NCBI GenBank assembly: GCA_002365595.1
Contig: DFAM01000003.1
Span: 27,382 to 75,771, forward strand
DNA: 48,390 nt
From: Acinetobacter sp. UBA3106
GTDB taxonomy: Bacteria > Pseudomonadota > Gammaproteobacteria > Pseudomonadales > Moraxellaceae
Direction: 5' to 3'
In this document: positions 8,488 to 16,960 of the stretch, piece by piece
Numbering within the stretch: position 1 is the stretch's first letter
Layout: every line of letters starts with the position of its first letter
Notes under the pieces: generated by a model
What the model saw: the letters and a program-made list of their open reading frames with translations, nothing else
What the model was told of the DNA's origin: nothing
Databases searched by the model: none
Position numbers and translations under genes: made by a program

Positions 8488-9147
8488 GTGACTGATGCTG
8501 TTCTAAAACCCAAACTGATTATTCGTCAATTTAACCAGCTTACTCCCTACCTCGATCGTTTTCAGGACATGAAAAACCTGACTGAAAACCGCGATGAGAA
8601 TACACCGGATGAACTGTGGATTCTGCAGCATCATGATGTGCTTACCCAAGGCCAAGCTGGCAAGCCTGAACACATCCTGATGCCCAGCAATATTCCAGTC
8701 GTTCAAACCGATCGTGGTGGACAGGTCACCTGGCATGGTCCGGGGCAACTGGTTGCCTATTTCATGTTTGATTTAAACCGCTTGGGCTGGAATGTACGCA
8801 CTTTGGTATCGTATGCTGAAAATTTGATGATTGAACTGCTGGAAAAATATGGCATTGAAGCTTACGCCAAACCGGATGCACCGGGTGTATATGTCAATGA
8901 GCGTAAAATTGGTTCTCTGGGTTTTAAAATCCGCAAAGGACGCAGTTATCATGGACTGGCATTGAATATTGATTGTGACCTGACTGGTTTCCATACTATT
9001 AACCCATGTGGTTATGCTGGTTTGGAGATGGTCCGCATTCAGGATTTAGTGAAAGATTACCCAAAATTCGAGAACTTATGCGTCGATATTATTGAAACTT
9101 TCAACAACAGCGGTTACTTTAGTGAAGTTCAAATCATGCAACAATAA
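8488..9147 (+). CDS. lipB: Octanoyltransferase
   Basis: LipB moves the octanoyl group from acyl carrier protein to lipoyl-accepting domains of 2-oxoacid dehydrogenases and the glycine cleavage H protein, the first step of endogenous lipoate synthesis. The family motifs are present: DRGGQVTWHGPGQL, the catalytic lysine in GSLGFKI (about residue 147) and the catalytic cysteine in INPCGY (about residue 174). I take GTG 8488 as the start (219 residues) because AAGGA precedes it by 10 bases. The longer frame from TTG 8461 has no ribosome binding site and begins only 12 bases after a TATAAT -10 box at 8443-8448, so it would be almost leaderless. Confidence 0.93.
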   Translation: MTDAVLKPKLIIRQFNQLTPYLDRFQDMKNLTENRDENTPDELWILQHHDVLTQGQAGKPEHILMPSNIPVVQTDRGGQVTWHGPGQLVAYFMFDLNRLGWNVRTLVSYAENLMIELLEKYGIEAYAKPDAPGVYVNERKIGSLGFKIRKGRSYHGLALNIDCDLTGFHTINPCGYAGLEMVRIQDLVKDYPKFENLCVDIIETFNNSGYFSEVQIMQQ

Positions 9148-9224
9148 CTTTGCTTTTGGCATAAAAATAAATTAGAGTATTTACTCTAAACTAATAAAAT
9201 ATTTTTTAGATAAGGGATACGCGA

Positions 9225-9758
9225 GTGATTTCAACCAAATCCGTTAAGCCCGCTTTACAACTGACCTATGTCAAACTCATGATGGATGTGATTGGCAGAG
9301 GTCTGGTAATGGCGAGTCAAGTCGACGCCGAAGTCAAACAGGAAGTTGCAAAATTCCCTGTGGATTTCGTTCTATCGATGAAGGTATTTCCCAATGGTCC
9401 TGCTTTTATTGCAAAAGTCACGGAAGACCATCAATTACAATTACTTCGATCTGTCAGCAGCAAACCTGACCTTACCATTACTTTTAAGCACTTAAGTCAT
9501 GCTTTTTTAGTATTTTCTTTTCAGGAAAGTACTGCGCAGGCTTTTGCTCACGACCGTATGATTGCCGATGGAGACATTTCTTTCGCGATTCGTCTGGTAC
9601 GCTGCTTAAACAAAATGGAAGCACTGATTTTACCTAAACTGCTTGCTGAGCTTGCTGTAAAACAATATCCAACCGAATTAAGCCTAAAAGAAAAACTGAC
9701 TGGAGCTGCAAATATTTATTTGAAACTAGCTCAATCCTATTTTAAACGGAGTGCATAA
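9225..9758 (+). CDS. SCP2 sterol-binding-domain-like protein
   Basis: The 177-residue protein has a central SCP2-like pattern: an alternating beta region (VDFVLSMKVFPNGPAFIAKV, about residues 46-65), PDLTITFKHLSHA near residues 80-92, and MIADGDISFAIRLV near 108-121. SCP2 folds bind lipids or other hydrophobic ligands. Members include UbiJ and UbiT, which aid ubiquinone synthesis, but no specific subfamily can be claimed. The start is GTG 9225, with AGGG about nine bases upstream. It ends two bases before the ATG of an iron alcohol dehydrogenase, and that gene's ribosome binding site overlaps this gene's last codons, so the two are translationally coupled. This suggests delivery or sensing of a hydrophobic alcohol or aldehyde, which is inference. 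Confidence 0.62.
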   Translation: MISTKSVKPALQLTYVKLMMDVIGRGLVMASQVDAEVKQEVAKFPVDFVLSMKVFPNGPAFIAKVTEDHQLQLLRSVSSKPDLTITFKHLSHAFLVFSFQESTAQAFAHDRMIADGDISFAIRLVRCLNKMEALILPKLLAELAVKQYPTELSLKEKLTGAANIYLKLAQSYFKRSA

Positions 9759-9759
9759 C

Positions 9760-10944
9760 ATGGCTAAGCCTTATTACGAATTTTTCTGTCCAGTAAAAGT
9801 CATCGCAGGTCATGCCGCGTTAGAACATATTCCGTTTGAACTTGCTACTTTAGGTGCAAAACGCCCACTGATCATTACCGACAAAGGTGTACGCAGCAAT
9901 AACCTACTTGCCCCAATTGAGGCGGCTTTTGAATCGACCGATGCGGTAATTGGTTATATTTTTGATGATGTTCCACCAGATTCAAGTGTACAAACCGTTC
10001 GCAATGCAGCCAAAGCTTATCGAGACAATAATTGTGATGCGATTATCGCTGTGGGTGGCGGTTCGGTGATTGATACCTCCAAGGCAACCAATATTCTGGT
10101 GACTGAAGGTGGCGATGACCTGCTTAAATATTCAGGTGCACATAACCTGCCAAAACCGTTAAAACCATTTTTTGTGATTCCCACCACCTCGGGTACCGGC
10201 TCAGAAGTGACGATGGTTGCGGTGGTCTCTGATCTTGAGAAAAACGTCAAAATGCCGTTTGCATCTTATTATTTGATGCCGCATGCAGCGATTCTTGACC
10301 CGCGTATGACCCAGACCTTACCACCGCATTTGACTGCCATGACGGCTATGGATGCACTGACTCATGCAGTTGAAGCTTATACCTGTATGGCAGCCAACCC
10401 GATCAGTGATGCCTATGCGACCGCTGCGATCAAGAAAGTCAGCAACAGCCTGTTCAATGTTCTGGACAATCCGACGGATGAATTTGGTCGCCTGGAACTG
10501 GCACAAGCCTCAACCATGGCTGGCATTGCTTTCTCTAACTCTATGGTCGGTCTGGTTCACTCACTCGGACATGCCTTAGGTGCAGTGGCTCACCTGCCTC
10601 ATGGTTTATGCATGAACCTGTTCCTGCCTTATGTGCTTGAGTACAATAAGGAAGTGAATGGTGACAAGATTGCCGAATTGTTACTTCCTTTAGCAGGACC
10701 AGATATTTATGCGCAGACTCCTGCGCATTTACGCGCCGACAAAGCGATTGCCACAATTCTGACCATGCGCGACCGCTTATATGCTTTAACCAAGTTGCCA
10801 CGTACTTTACGTGAAACCGGTAAGGTTTCAGAAGCGCAACTCGACGAGGTTGCAGATAAAGCATTAAATGATGGTTCCATTATTTACAATCCTAAAGAAG
10901 CCAGCTTGAGTGATTTAAAAGCAATTTTAGAAAAAGCTTGGTAA
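9760..10944 (+). CDS. Iron-containing alcohol dehydrogenase
   Basis: This 394-residue group III alcohol dehydrogenase interconverts alcohols and aldehydes with NAD(P) and a divalent metal, typically Fe2+, in the cytoplasm. The coenzyme loop GGGSVIDTSK is near residue 99 and TTSGTGSEVT near 142. The four metal ligands line up as D198 and H202 in MDALTHAVEAY, H267 in VHSLGHALGA and H281 in LPHGLCMN. ATG 9760 is preferred over the in-frame GTG 9751 because GGAG at 9748-9751 gives eight-base spacing. It is co-transcribed with the SCP2-like gene. The substrate is not defined; 1,2-diols, long-chain alcohols and methanol are all used by relatives. Confidence 0.93.
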   Translation: MAKPYYEFFCPVKVIAGHAALEHIPFELATLGAKRPLIITDKGVRSNNLLAPIEAAFESTDAVIGYIFDDVPPDSSVQTVRNAAKAYRDNNCDAIIAVGGGSVIDTSKATNILVTEGGDDLLKYSGAHNLPKPLKPFFVIPTTSGTGSEVTMVAVVSDLEKNVKMPFASYYLMPHAAILDPRMTQTLPPHLTAMTAMDALTHAVEAYTCMAANPISDAYATAAIKKVSNSLFNVLDNPTDEFGRLELAQASTMAGIAFSNSMVGLVHSLGHALGAVAHLPHGLCMNLFLPYVLEYNKEVNGDKIAELLLPLAGPDIYAQTPAHLRADKAIATILTMRDRLYALTKLPRTLRETGKVSEAQLDEVADKALNDGSIIYNPKEASLSDLKAILEKAW

Positions 10945-10972
10945 ATATTGAAAATTAAGCGAATATAGCTAA

Positions 10973-11010
10973 AAATTAGCCTGATGTTTTTTTAAGCATC
11001 AGGCTTTTAC
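10973..11010 (+). terminator. Rho-independent terminator after the alcohol dehydrogenase
   Basis: AGCCTGATG (10978-10986) pairs with CATCAGGCT (10997-11005), followed by TTTT. Confidence 0.8.
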
Positions 11011-11135
11011 TTTATGGAAAATTAAAGCTAATTTTTTATATCAAATGGCATATTTTCTGCATTAAAAATTCATAAAGATATTGGCAAAAGGGACCAAACT
11101 AGAGTAGATTGGCGCACTTTTGTTTTATTCATATA

Positions 11136-11208
11136 GGGGGGATCGTTCGTCTCAAACGATCCTTGTAAACATGACTGATCCTTGATCAACGATAAGAGGA
11201 TAACGCCG
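11136..11208 (+). promoter_or_regulatory. Leader hairpin before the PuuP-like permease
   Basis: GGATCGTT (11140-11147) pairs with AACGATCC (11155-11162). A second AACGAT (11188-11193) lies immediately before the ribosome binding site AAGAGGA (11194-11200) and could compete for the same ATCGTT. Between them ATGACTGATCCTTGA (11171-11185) is a four-codon open frame. The arrangement could attenuate translation, but function is inferred. Confidence 0.35.
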
Positions 11209-12603
11209 TTGACAAATATCTCTGGGACTCAATCGGCAGCTAAACTGCAAAAAACGCTTGGACTCTGGCACATTATTATTATTGGTTTAGCTTATATTCA
11301 ACCAATGACACTATTTGATACGTTCGGTCTGGTTTCTGAAGAAAGCCATTACCACGTACCAACTTCTTACATTATTGCCTTAATTGCAATTCTGTTTACG
11401 TCTATCAGTTACGGACATATGATCCGCCGTTACCCGTCATCAGGTTCGGCATATACTTATGCACAAAAATCGATCCATCCTAATGTCGGTTTTATGGTCG
11501 GCTGGTCATCATGGTTAGATTACCTGTTGTCACCAATGGTCAACATCATTTTGGCGGTCATTTATCTGGAAGCACTGTTCCCTGAAGTTAACCATTGGGT
11601 TTGGGTGGTTGTACTGACTGCATTCATGACCGGGGTAAACTTACGTGGTGCCAGATTCGTTGCCAACTTTAATGGCCTGATTGTAGTGGTTCAGCTGGCA
11701 GTCATCGCTTACTTCACCTGGATGGTTTACACGCTGCTTGCAGGCGGGGTCAATGCCGATGGTAGCTTAGCGAATGCCAAGTACCAGTTATGGAGCCTGG
11801 AACCCTTCTGGAATGAAATGACGGCTTTAGGTCCTTTAATTACCGGTGCAACCTTACTGTGTTTCTCTTTTACCGGTTTTGACTCACTCAGCTCACTGGC
11901 AGAAGAAACCAAAGATACTGAAAAAACCTTACCTAAAGCGATTTTCCTTACGGCGCTGCTTGCAGGTATTATCTTCATTATCAGCACCTATTTCATGCAA
12001 ATCTACTTCCCGAATGATCCGAAGACTTACTTTGAAGATGTCGCTGCAACCCAGCCAGATATTCTTCTAGCAGTAGGCGGCGTAGCATTCAAAACTGTAG
12101 TGCTTTACTTTGCAATCGTCACCGTGATGGCATCGGGTATTTCTGCGCATGCAGGTGTATCACGTCTCATGTATGTGATGGGTCGTGATGGCGTGATCAA
12201 TAAAAAAATCTTTGGTCATATCAGTCCAAAAAGCTACACACCGGTTTACAACATTCTGATTGTAGGTGCGGTGGCTTTAACCGCTGGCTTTATGGATTTG
12301 GACATCGTGATTTCGATGATCAGCTTTGGTGCTTTAACTGCATTTACCTTTGTGAATTTGTCGGTGATTTCACGTTATGCATTACGTGATGGCCGTACCA
12401 AAAACATCAAAGACATTTTCAGCTTTGTTGTGATTCCTTTACTGGGCTTCTTAAGCATTTTTGCGATGTGGCTAGAAATTGAAGATACCGCACTAAAATT
12501 CGGTCTATGGTGGGCAATGTTCGGTATTTTGTACCTGGGTTATAAAACCAAAGGCTTCAAACACCCGGCTCCACAACATAACGAGTTTGATAATACTCAT
12601 TAA
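11209..12603 (+). CDS. APC-family permease, PuuP/PlaP-like putrescine importer
   Basis: This 464-residue inner-membrane transporter belongs to the APC superfamily, with about 12 hydrophobic helices. It resembles E. coli PuuP and PlaP, which import putrescine by proton symport. Shared segments are GLAYIQPMTLFDTFG near the N terminus, YPSSGSAYTYAQKSIHPNVG, GFMVGWSSWLDYLLSPM, LLCFSFTGFDSLSSLAEET and SRLMYVMGRDGV. I chose TTG 11209 because AAGAGGA ends eight bases upstream; an earlier in-frame TTG at 11182 lacks such a site. The gene follows an alcohol dehydrogenase unit but is separated from it by a terminator. Polyamine specificity is inferred from resemblance, and related amines or amino acids are possible. 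Confidence 0.85.
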   Translation: MTNISGTQSAAKLQKTLGLWHIIIIGLAYIQPMTLFDTFGLVSEESHYHVPTSYIIALIAILFTSISYGHMIRRYPSSGSAYTYAQKSIHPNVGFMVGWSSWLDYLLSPMVNIILAVIYLEALFPEVNHWVWVVVLTAFMTGVNLRGARFVANFNGLIVVVQLAVIAYFTWMVYTLLAGGVNADGSLANAKYQLWSLEPFWNEMTALGPLITGATLLCFSFTGFDSLSSLAEETKDTEKTLPKAIFLTALLAGIIFIISTYFMQIYFPNDPKTYFEDVAATQPDILLAVGGVAFKTVVLYFAIVTVMASGISAHAGVSRLMYVMGRDGVINKKIFGHISPKSYTPVYNILIVGAVALTAGFMDLDIVISMISFGALTAFTFVNLSVISRYALRDGRTKNIKDIFSFVVIPLLGFLSIFAMWLEIEDTALKFGLWWAMFGILYLGYKTKGFKHPAPQHNEFDNTH

Positions 12604-12620
12604 TGGGTTAATTCCATGCA

Positions 12621-12652
12621 TAAAAAAAGACGCTTCATGCGTCTTTTTTTAT
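12621..12652. terminator. Bidirectional terminator between permease and trmL
   Basis: AAAAAAAGACGC pairs with GCGTCTTTTTTT around TTCAT. It lies between convergent genes and has A and T runs on both sides, so it can serve both strands. Confidence 0.88.
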
Positions 12653-12661
12653 AACTTTATT

Positions 12662-13141
12662 TTAAACCAGTTCTTTAAAACCTTGCTGACGCCAAGCTTC
12701 ATAGAGAATAACAGCGGTGGCATTCGACAAGTTCAAGCTGCGTGAATTTGGCGCCATTGGCAAACGAATCCAGTGGTTCTCAGGAAACATCATGCGAACA
12801 TTTTCAGGCAGACCACGGGTTTCAGGTCCCATCAACAATGCAACCGGACGGTTTAAGTCTGAAGTATGCGGAGTTTCAAAACCTTTGGTGGTTAAGGGAT
12901 AAATCGCATCGTTATCAATCCCCTGCTCTTTTAAATGCGCCACACATTCTGCAAAGTTTTCCCAAACTTTCATATGTGCCCATTCATGATAGTCCAACCC
13001 TGCACGTCTGAGCTTTTTATCATCCAGCTCAAAACCTAGTGGTTTGACCAAGTGCAATTGCGCACCGGTATTGGCACATAAACGAATGATATTCCCCGTA
13101 TTTGCAGGAATTTCTGGCTCGTATAAAACAACATGAATCAC
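12662..13141 (-). CDS. trmL: tRNA (cytidine/uridine-34-2'-O)-methyltransferase
   Basis: TrmL uses S-adenosylmethionine to methylate the ribose of the wobble base in tRNA-Leu isoacceptors. The 159-residue protein is a minimal SPOUT (trefoil knot) methyltransferase. It shows motif 1 PEIPANTGNIIRLCANTG at residues 9-26, motif 2 LLMGPETRGLP near 102-112, and motif 3 IRLPMAPNSRSLNLSNATA near 124-142. Length matches E. coli TrmL (YibK). It lies 37 bp downstream of cysG in the same direction without a terminator between them, so co-transcription is plausible. Confidence 0.95.
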   Translation of the reverse strand: MIHVVLYEPEIPANTGNIIRLCANTGAQLHLVKPLGFELDDKKLRRAGLDYHEWAHMKVWENFAECVAHLKEQGIDNDAIYPLTTKGFETPHTSDLNRPVALLMGPETRGLPENVRMMFPENHWIRLPMAPNSRSLNLSNATAVILYEAWRQQGFKELV

Positions 13142-13178
13142 TGAATTTCTCTACTCTTTCAATGCAACAGGACTCGAA

Positions 13179-14555
13179 TTAGCCTTGCCACTGTAATTGT
13201 TCGCGCAATTTTACCACCTCACCAATAATGGTCAGGGTCGGCGCTTGAATTTGATGTTCTGACACTTTTGAAGCGATATCTGCCAAGGTTCCGACCACGA
13301 CTTTCTGGTCTGGTGTCGTCCCTTTAGAGATCAAGGCGACTGGCATATCTGAACGTTGACCATGTGCAATCAGTTGAGCACATATTTTTTCCAAACCCAC
13401 TAGACCCATATACAGTACCAAGGTTTGGTTTTCATAAACCAGTTCATTCCAAGGCAACTCCGGCGAGCCTTCTTTTAAATGTCCAGTCAGGAAGCGAACA
13501 CTTTGCGCATAATCACGATGCGTTAAAGGAATACCGGCATACGCAGAACAGCCAGAAGCAGCAGTAATCCCCGGCACTACCTGGAACGCCACACCGGCAG
13601 CAAACAGCTCCTGAATTTCTTCGCCACCACGACCGAAGATAAACGGATCACCACCTTTTAAACGGCAAACACGCTTACCTTGGGCTGCATATTCCACCAA
13701 TAAAGCATTAATGCCTTCTTGCGGCACACTATGATTGGAACGGGCTTTACCGACATAAATCTTTTCCGCATCACGGCGGCATAAATCCATAATCGCAGGA
13801 GAAACTAAACGGTCATAAATAATGACATCTGCCTGTTGCATCAAGCGTAATGCTTTTAAGGTCAACAGTTCAGGATCACCCGGACCGGCACCGACCAGAT
13901 AGACCTCGCCTTTAGGCGTTTGCCACTCAGTTAAGGCTTGTTCGATTAAACGATCCGCTTCTGCAAGATTGTCATTAAACACCTGTTCTTTGAGCGGACT
14001 GGCATACAAGTCTTCCCAAAAAATACGGCGTTCATCCGGATTTGCAATTTTCGCTTTGACTGCAGCACGCCATTTTCCGGAAAATTCCGCCAGCTTGCCC
14101 ATACCATGCGGAATACTGGCTTCGAGCTGAGTACGAATTTGACGGGATAACACCGGTGATGTGCCATTGGTGGCAATGGAAACTACTAACGGTGAACGAT
14201 CGATAATGGCAGGAACCATAAAACGACAGTGCGGCGGATCATCGACACTATTCACCAATATTTTTTCAGCTTCAGAGGCTTCAAAAACTTGAATGTTGGT
14301 GGCTTTATCGTTGGTTGCGGCAATCACCAAACGGTAATCACGTAATGGAATATCTGGACTAAAAGGTGCCTGAACATACTGCCCCTGGCTTGACTCAACA
14401 ATCTCAAGCAAAGAACTTTCGATTTCAGGTGCAATCACATCAATGACTGCGCCTGCTTTTGCCAAAAGTACCGCCTTACGGTAAGCAATATGTCCACCAC
14501 CGACAATCAGACAAGGTTGCTGTTGCAACTTTAAAGAGATTGGAAAGATATCCAC
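13179..14555 (-). CDS. cysG: Siroheme synthase, trifunctional
   Basis: CysG makes siroheme, the cofactor of sulfite and nitrite reductases, from uroporphyrinogen III. The 458-residue protein has the full fusion. An N-terminal NAD-dependent dehydrogenase/ferrochelatase domain carries CLIVGGGHIAYRKA at residues 15-28. A middle dimerisation region follows. The C-terminal uroporphyrinogen III methyltransferase starts near residue 216 with VYLVGAGPGDPELLTLKA, then YDRLVSP, RLKGGDPFIFGRGGEE and GITAASGCSAYAGIPLTHR. The methyltransferase glycine loops are intact, and the length matches enterobacterial CysG. It stands between serS upstream and trmL downstream, all on the minus strand. Confidence 0.96.
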   Translation of the reverse strand: MDIFPISLKLQQQPCLIVGGGHIAYRKAVLLAKAGAVIDVIAPEIESSLLEIVESSQGQYVQAPFSPDIPLRDYRLVIAATNDKATNIQVFEASEAEKILVNSVDDPPHCRFMVPAIIDRSPLVVSIATNGTSPVLSRQIRTQLEASIPHGMGKLAEFSGKWRAAVKAKIANPDERRIFWEDLYASPLKEQVFNDNLAEADRLIEQALTEWQTPKGEVYLVGAGPGDPELLTLKALRLMQQADVIIYDRLVSPAIMDLCRRDAEKIYVGKARSNHSVPQEGINALLVEYAAQGKRVCRLKGGDPFIFGRGGEEIQELFAAGVAFQVVPGITAASGCSAYAGIPLTHRDYAQSVRFLTGHLKEGSPELPWNELVYENQTLVLYMGLVGLEKICAQLIAHGQRSDMPVALISKGTTPDQKVVVGTLADIASKVSEHQIQAPTLTIIGEVVKLREQLQWQG

Positions 14556-14645
14556 GAATTACCTCAATATTTTAAATCTGACTGTCTTAAGCAATTTTCA
14601 TGCACAAAATTGTGCTATTCACATAATTATTGATCAATCCGGAGA

Positions 14646-15917
14646 TTAATCAATAAATTCTGCACCACCCATATATGGACGTAGCACTTCAGGAATCTCA
14701 ATCGAACCATCTGCACGTTGATAATTTTCCATCACAGCAAGCAAGGTACGGCCAACCGCCAAACCTGAACCATTTAGAGTGTGTAAAAACTCAGTTTTCT
14801 TTTGATCGACACGGTAACGTGCTTTCATACGGCGTGCCTGGAAATCACCCATGCATGAACAGCTTGAAATTTCACGGTAAGTATTTTGACTTGGTACCCA
14901 TACTTCCAGATCGTAAGTCTTGATTGCGCCAAAGCCCATGTCGCCACCACACAGGATAATTTTACGATATGGAAGACCTAAGGCTTGCAAAATACCTTCA
15001 GCATGACCAGTCAATTCTTCTAGAGCCTGCATCGAGTCTTCAGGTTTTACAATTTGCACCATCTCAACTTTGTCGAACTGGTGTTGACGAATCAAACCAC
15101 GAGTATCGCGACCATAAGAACCGGCTTCACTACGGAAACATGGCGTATGCGCAGCATATTTCAGTGGCAAACGTTCAGGATCGACAATTTCATCACGCAC
15201 GAAATTGGTCACTGGCACTTCGGCAGTCGGAATCAGGTAGTATTCTTTTTCACCTTGTAATTTGAATAAATCTTCTTCAAATTTAGGCAATTGACCTGTA
15301 CCACGTAATGAATCTGCATTCACCAGGTATGGTACATAGGCTTCGGTATAACCATTTTTTAAGGTATGGGTATCGAGCATGAACTGAGTTAAAGCACGTT
15401 GTAAACGCGCCAATGGCCCTTTTAATACGCTGAAACGCGTACCGGTGAGTTTGGTCGCAGTTTCAAATTCCAAACCGCCCATCCATTCACCGAGGTCAGT
15501 ATGATCTTTGATTTCAAAATCAAATTGACGCGGTGTGCCCCATTTTAAAATTTCAACGTTATCGTCTTCATCTTTACCCTCAGGTACAGATTCATGCGGC
15601 ATGTTTGGAATAGTTAAAGACTTGGTTTCAATTTCAGTTTGCAATTCAGTCAGCGCAACTTCAGCTGCTTTAATTTCATCACCAATGGCTGCCATACGCG
15701 CCATGATTTCAGATGCATCGCCACCAGATTTTTTAATTTGGCCAACTTGTTTAGCACCCGAATTACGTTCTGCCTGTAAAGCTTCAGTTTTCGACTGGAG
15801 CTCTTTACGGCGAGCTTCAAGTGAAGCCCACTCTTCTACATTCAGCTGTACACCACGTTTTGCCAAGGCTAAATTTACAGCCTCAATATTATTTCTGATT
15901 AATTTCGGGTCGATCAT
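14646..15917 (-). CDS. serS: Serine--tRNA ligase
   Basis: SerRS charges tRNA-Ser and tRNA-Sec with serine. The 423-residue protein has the N-terminal long-helix tRNA-binding arm (about residues 1-110, including KSGGDASEIMARMAAIGDEI) and a class II catalytic domain. Motif 2 includes the stretch GRDTRGLIRQHQFDKVEM. Motif 3 near the C terminus is GLAVGRTLLAVMENYQ. The start is ATG 15917 (MIDPKLIRNN), the universal SerRS N terminus. An upstream in-frame ATG at 15968 would add 17 unrelated residues. No T-box or other leader is evident. Confidence 0.97.
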   Translation of the reverse strand: MIDPKLIRNNIEAVNLALAKRGVQLNVEEWASLEARRKELQSKTEALQAERNSGAKQVGQIKKSGGDASEIMARMAAIGDEIKAAEVALTELQTEIETKSLTIPNMPHESVPEGKDEDDNVEILKWGTPRQFDFEIKDHTDLGEWMGGLEFETATKLTGTRFSVLKGPLARLQRALTQFMLDTHTLKNGYTEAYVPYLVNADSLRGTGQLPKFEEDLFKLQGEKEYYLIPTAEVPVTNFVRDEIVDPERLPLKYAAHTPCFRSEAGSYGRDTRGLIRQHQFDKVEMVQIVKPEDSMQALEELTGHAEGILQALGLPYRKIILCGGDMGFGAIKTYDLEVWVPSQNTYREISSCSCMGDFQARRMKARYRVDQKKTEFLHTLNGSGLAVGRTLLAVMENYQRADGSIEIPEVLRPYMGGAEFID

Positions 15918-16036
15918 AGCCAATCTTTTGCAAAGAAAAAAACTGGCTATAGTGTAAGCGCTAAACACTAAAAAAGACAGTGATCGAACGGACAGCTGTG
16001 GCTTATTAAAGCAACTTTAGCCGAATTAAGTTGAAA

Positions 16037-16813
16037 TTATGGTGTTGGATACTTTGGCAAACTTGGCAGATATTCCGCTTTAATCAGTTTGCTTAGTGCT
16101 GAATAAGGCAAGGTCAGCTCAGTCATGCCTTCTGCATAAGAAGCCAGTTCATATAAGGGATAAACAAAGACAATGCCGTTAGCACCATAATAAAAATTAT
16201 CACTTAATTTTAGCTTGTCTCTTTCTATACTGTGCTGTTCCAGCCAGATGCTATTTGAATCATACAAAGTATTTAATAGTTGCTGTTCTGTGCCTTTCAT
16301 CAAAATATCTTGCAGCGCCAGACGCTTTTTGTTTTTCAAATCAAAATTGACAAATTCCTGATGATACATGCCATGCGCTGCACCAGATGAATAGGTATAG
16401 GTCTGAATGGCAAAGGTTGCCCGATCATACTGTTGACTGACAAAACGGATATAAGTCGAGCTTTGACTTAAATCAGGACTCGCCCCTTCGGCAGTATTGA
16501 TCTTTTCATTGGGCGCTGTAGAAAACGCAATCGGATCGGCTTTTTTCACCCGATCGATAAAATAGTCATCCACCCACTTCAGGTTGCTCTTTACCGTTTG
16601 AATTTCATACTGGGTACAACCTTCAGCATCACACGCTTCTGGTTTGCTCAGTTTTACAGGAACAACTTTGGCTTGAATCAGAGGAATTGTCTGCACATTT
16701 TCCTGCTGGGTCGTACTTGCCTGTTCAGGCTGTGGAGCAGGTCGTTCCTGACATCCCGCCATGACAAGCGCTGCTAAAGAAACAGGAACTGCCCATAGCC
16801 ATTGTTGATTCAT
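16037..16813 (-). CDS. DUF3298/RsiV-like lipoprotein
   Basis: This 258-residue protein is a predicted lipoprotein. A signal peptide ends in the lipobox LVMAGC with the lipidated cysteine at residue 21, followed by a Gln/Pro-rich linker. The C-terminal 150 residues fit the DUF3298 fold shared with RsiV: AIQTYTYSSGAAHGMYH, then FVNFDLKNKKRLALQDIL and, near the end, YGANGIVFVYPLYELA. RsiV of Bacillus is a lysozyme-binding anti-sigma factor, but this protein has no cytoplasmic anti-sigma domain, so that role should not be transferred. ATG 16813 is preferred over ATG 16825 because GGAAA precedes it at a workable distance. It is likely anchored in the outer membrane facing the periplasm. Confidence 0.82.
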   Translation of the reverse strand: MNQQWLWAVPVSLAALVMAGCQERPAPQPEQASTTQQENVQTIPLIQAKVVPVKLSKPEACDAEGCTQYEIQTVKSNLKWVDDYFIDRVKKADPIAFSTAPNEKINTAEGASPDLSQSSTYIRFVSQQYDRATFAIQTYTYSSGAAHGMYHQEFVNFDLKNKKRLALQDILMKGTEQQLLNTLYDSNSIWLEQHSIERDKLKLSDNFYYGANGIVFVYPLYELASYAEGMTELTLPYSALSKLIKAEYLPSLPKYPTP

Positions 16814-16960
16814 GCGTATTTCCATTTTATTTTTACAACCTGATACCTTTTATAATGCCCCTGCACTATACAAAGCCAAGTCACTGAATAAAATTTTAAA
16901 TATGTATCTTGCAGCAGTTTTAGTTGAATAAAGCTGAATCCTGATCAGAATTGCATGATT

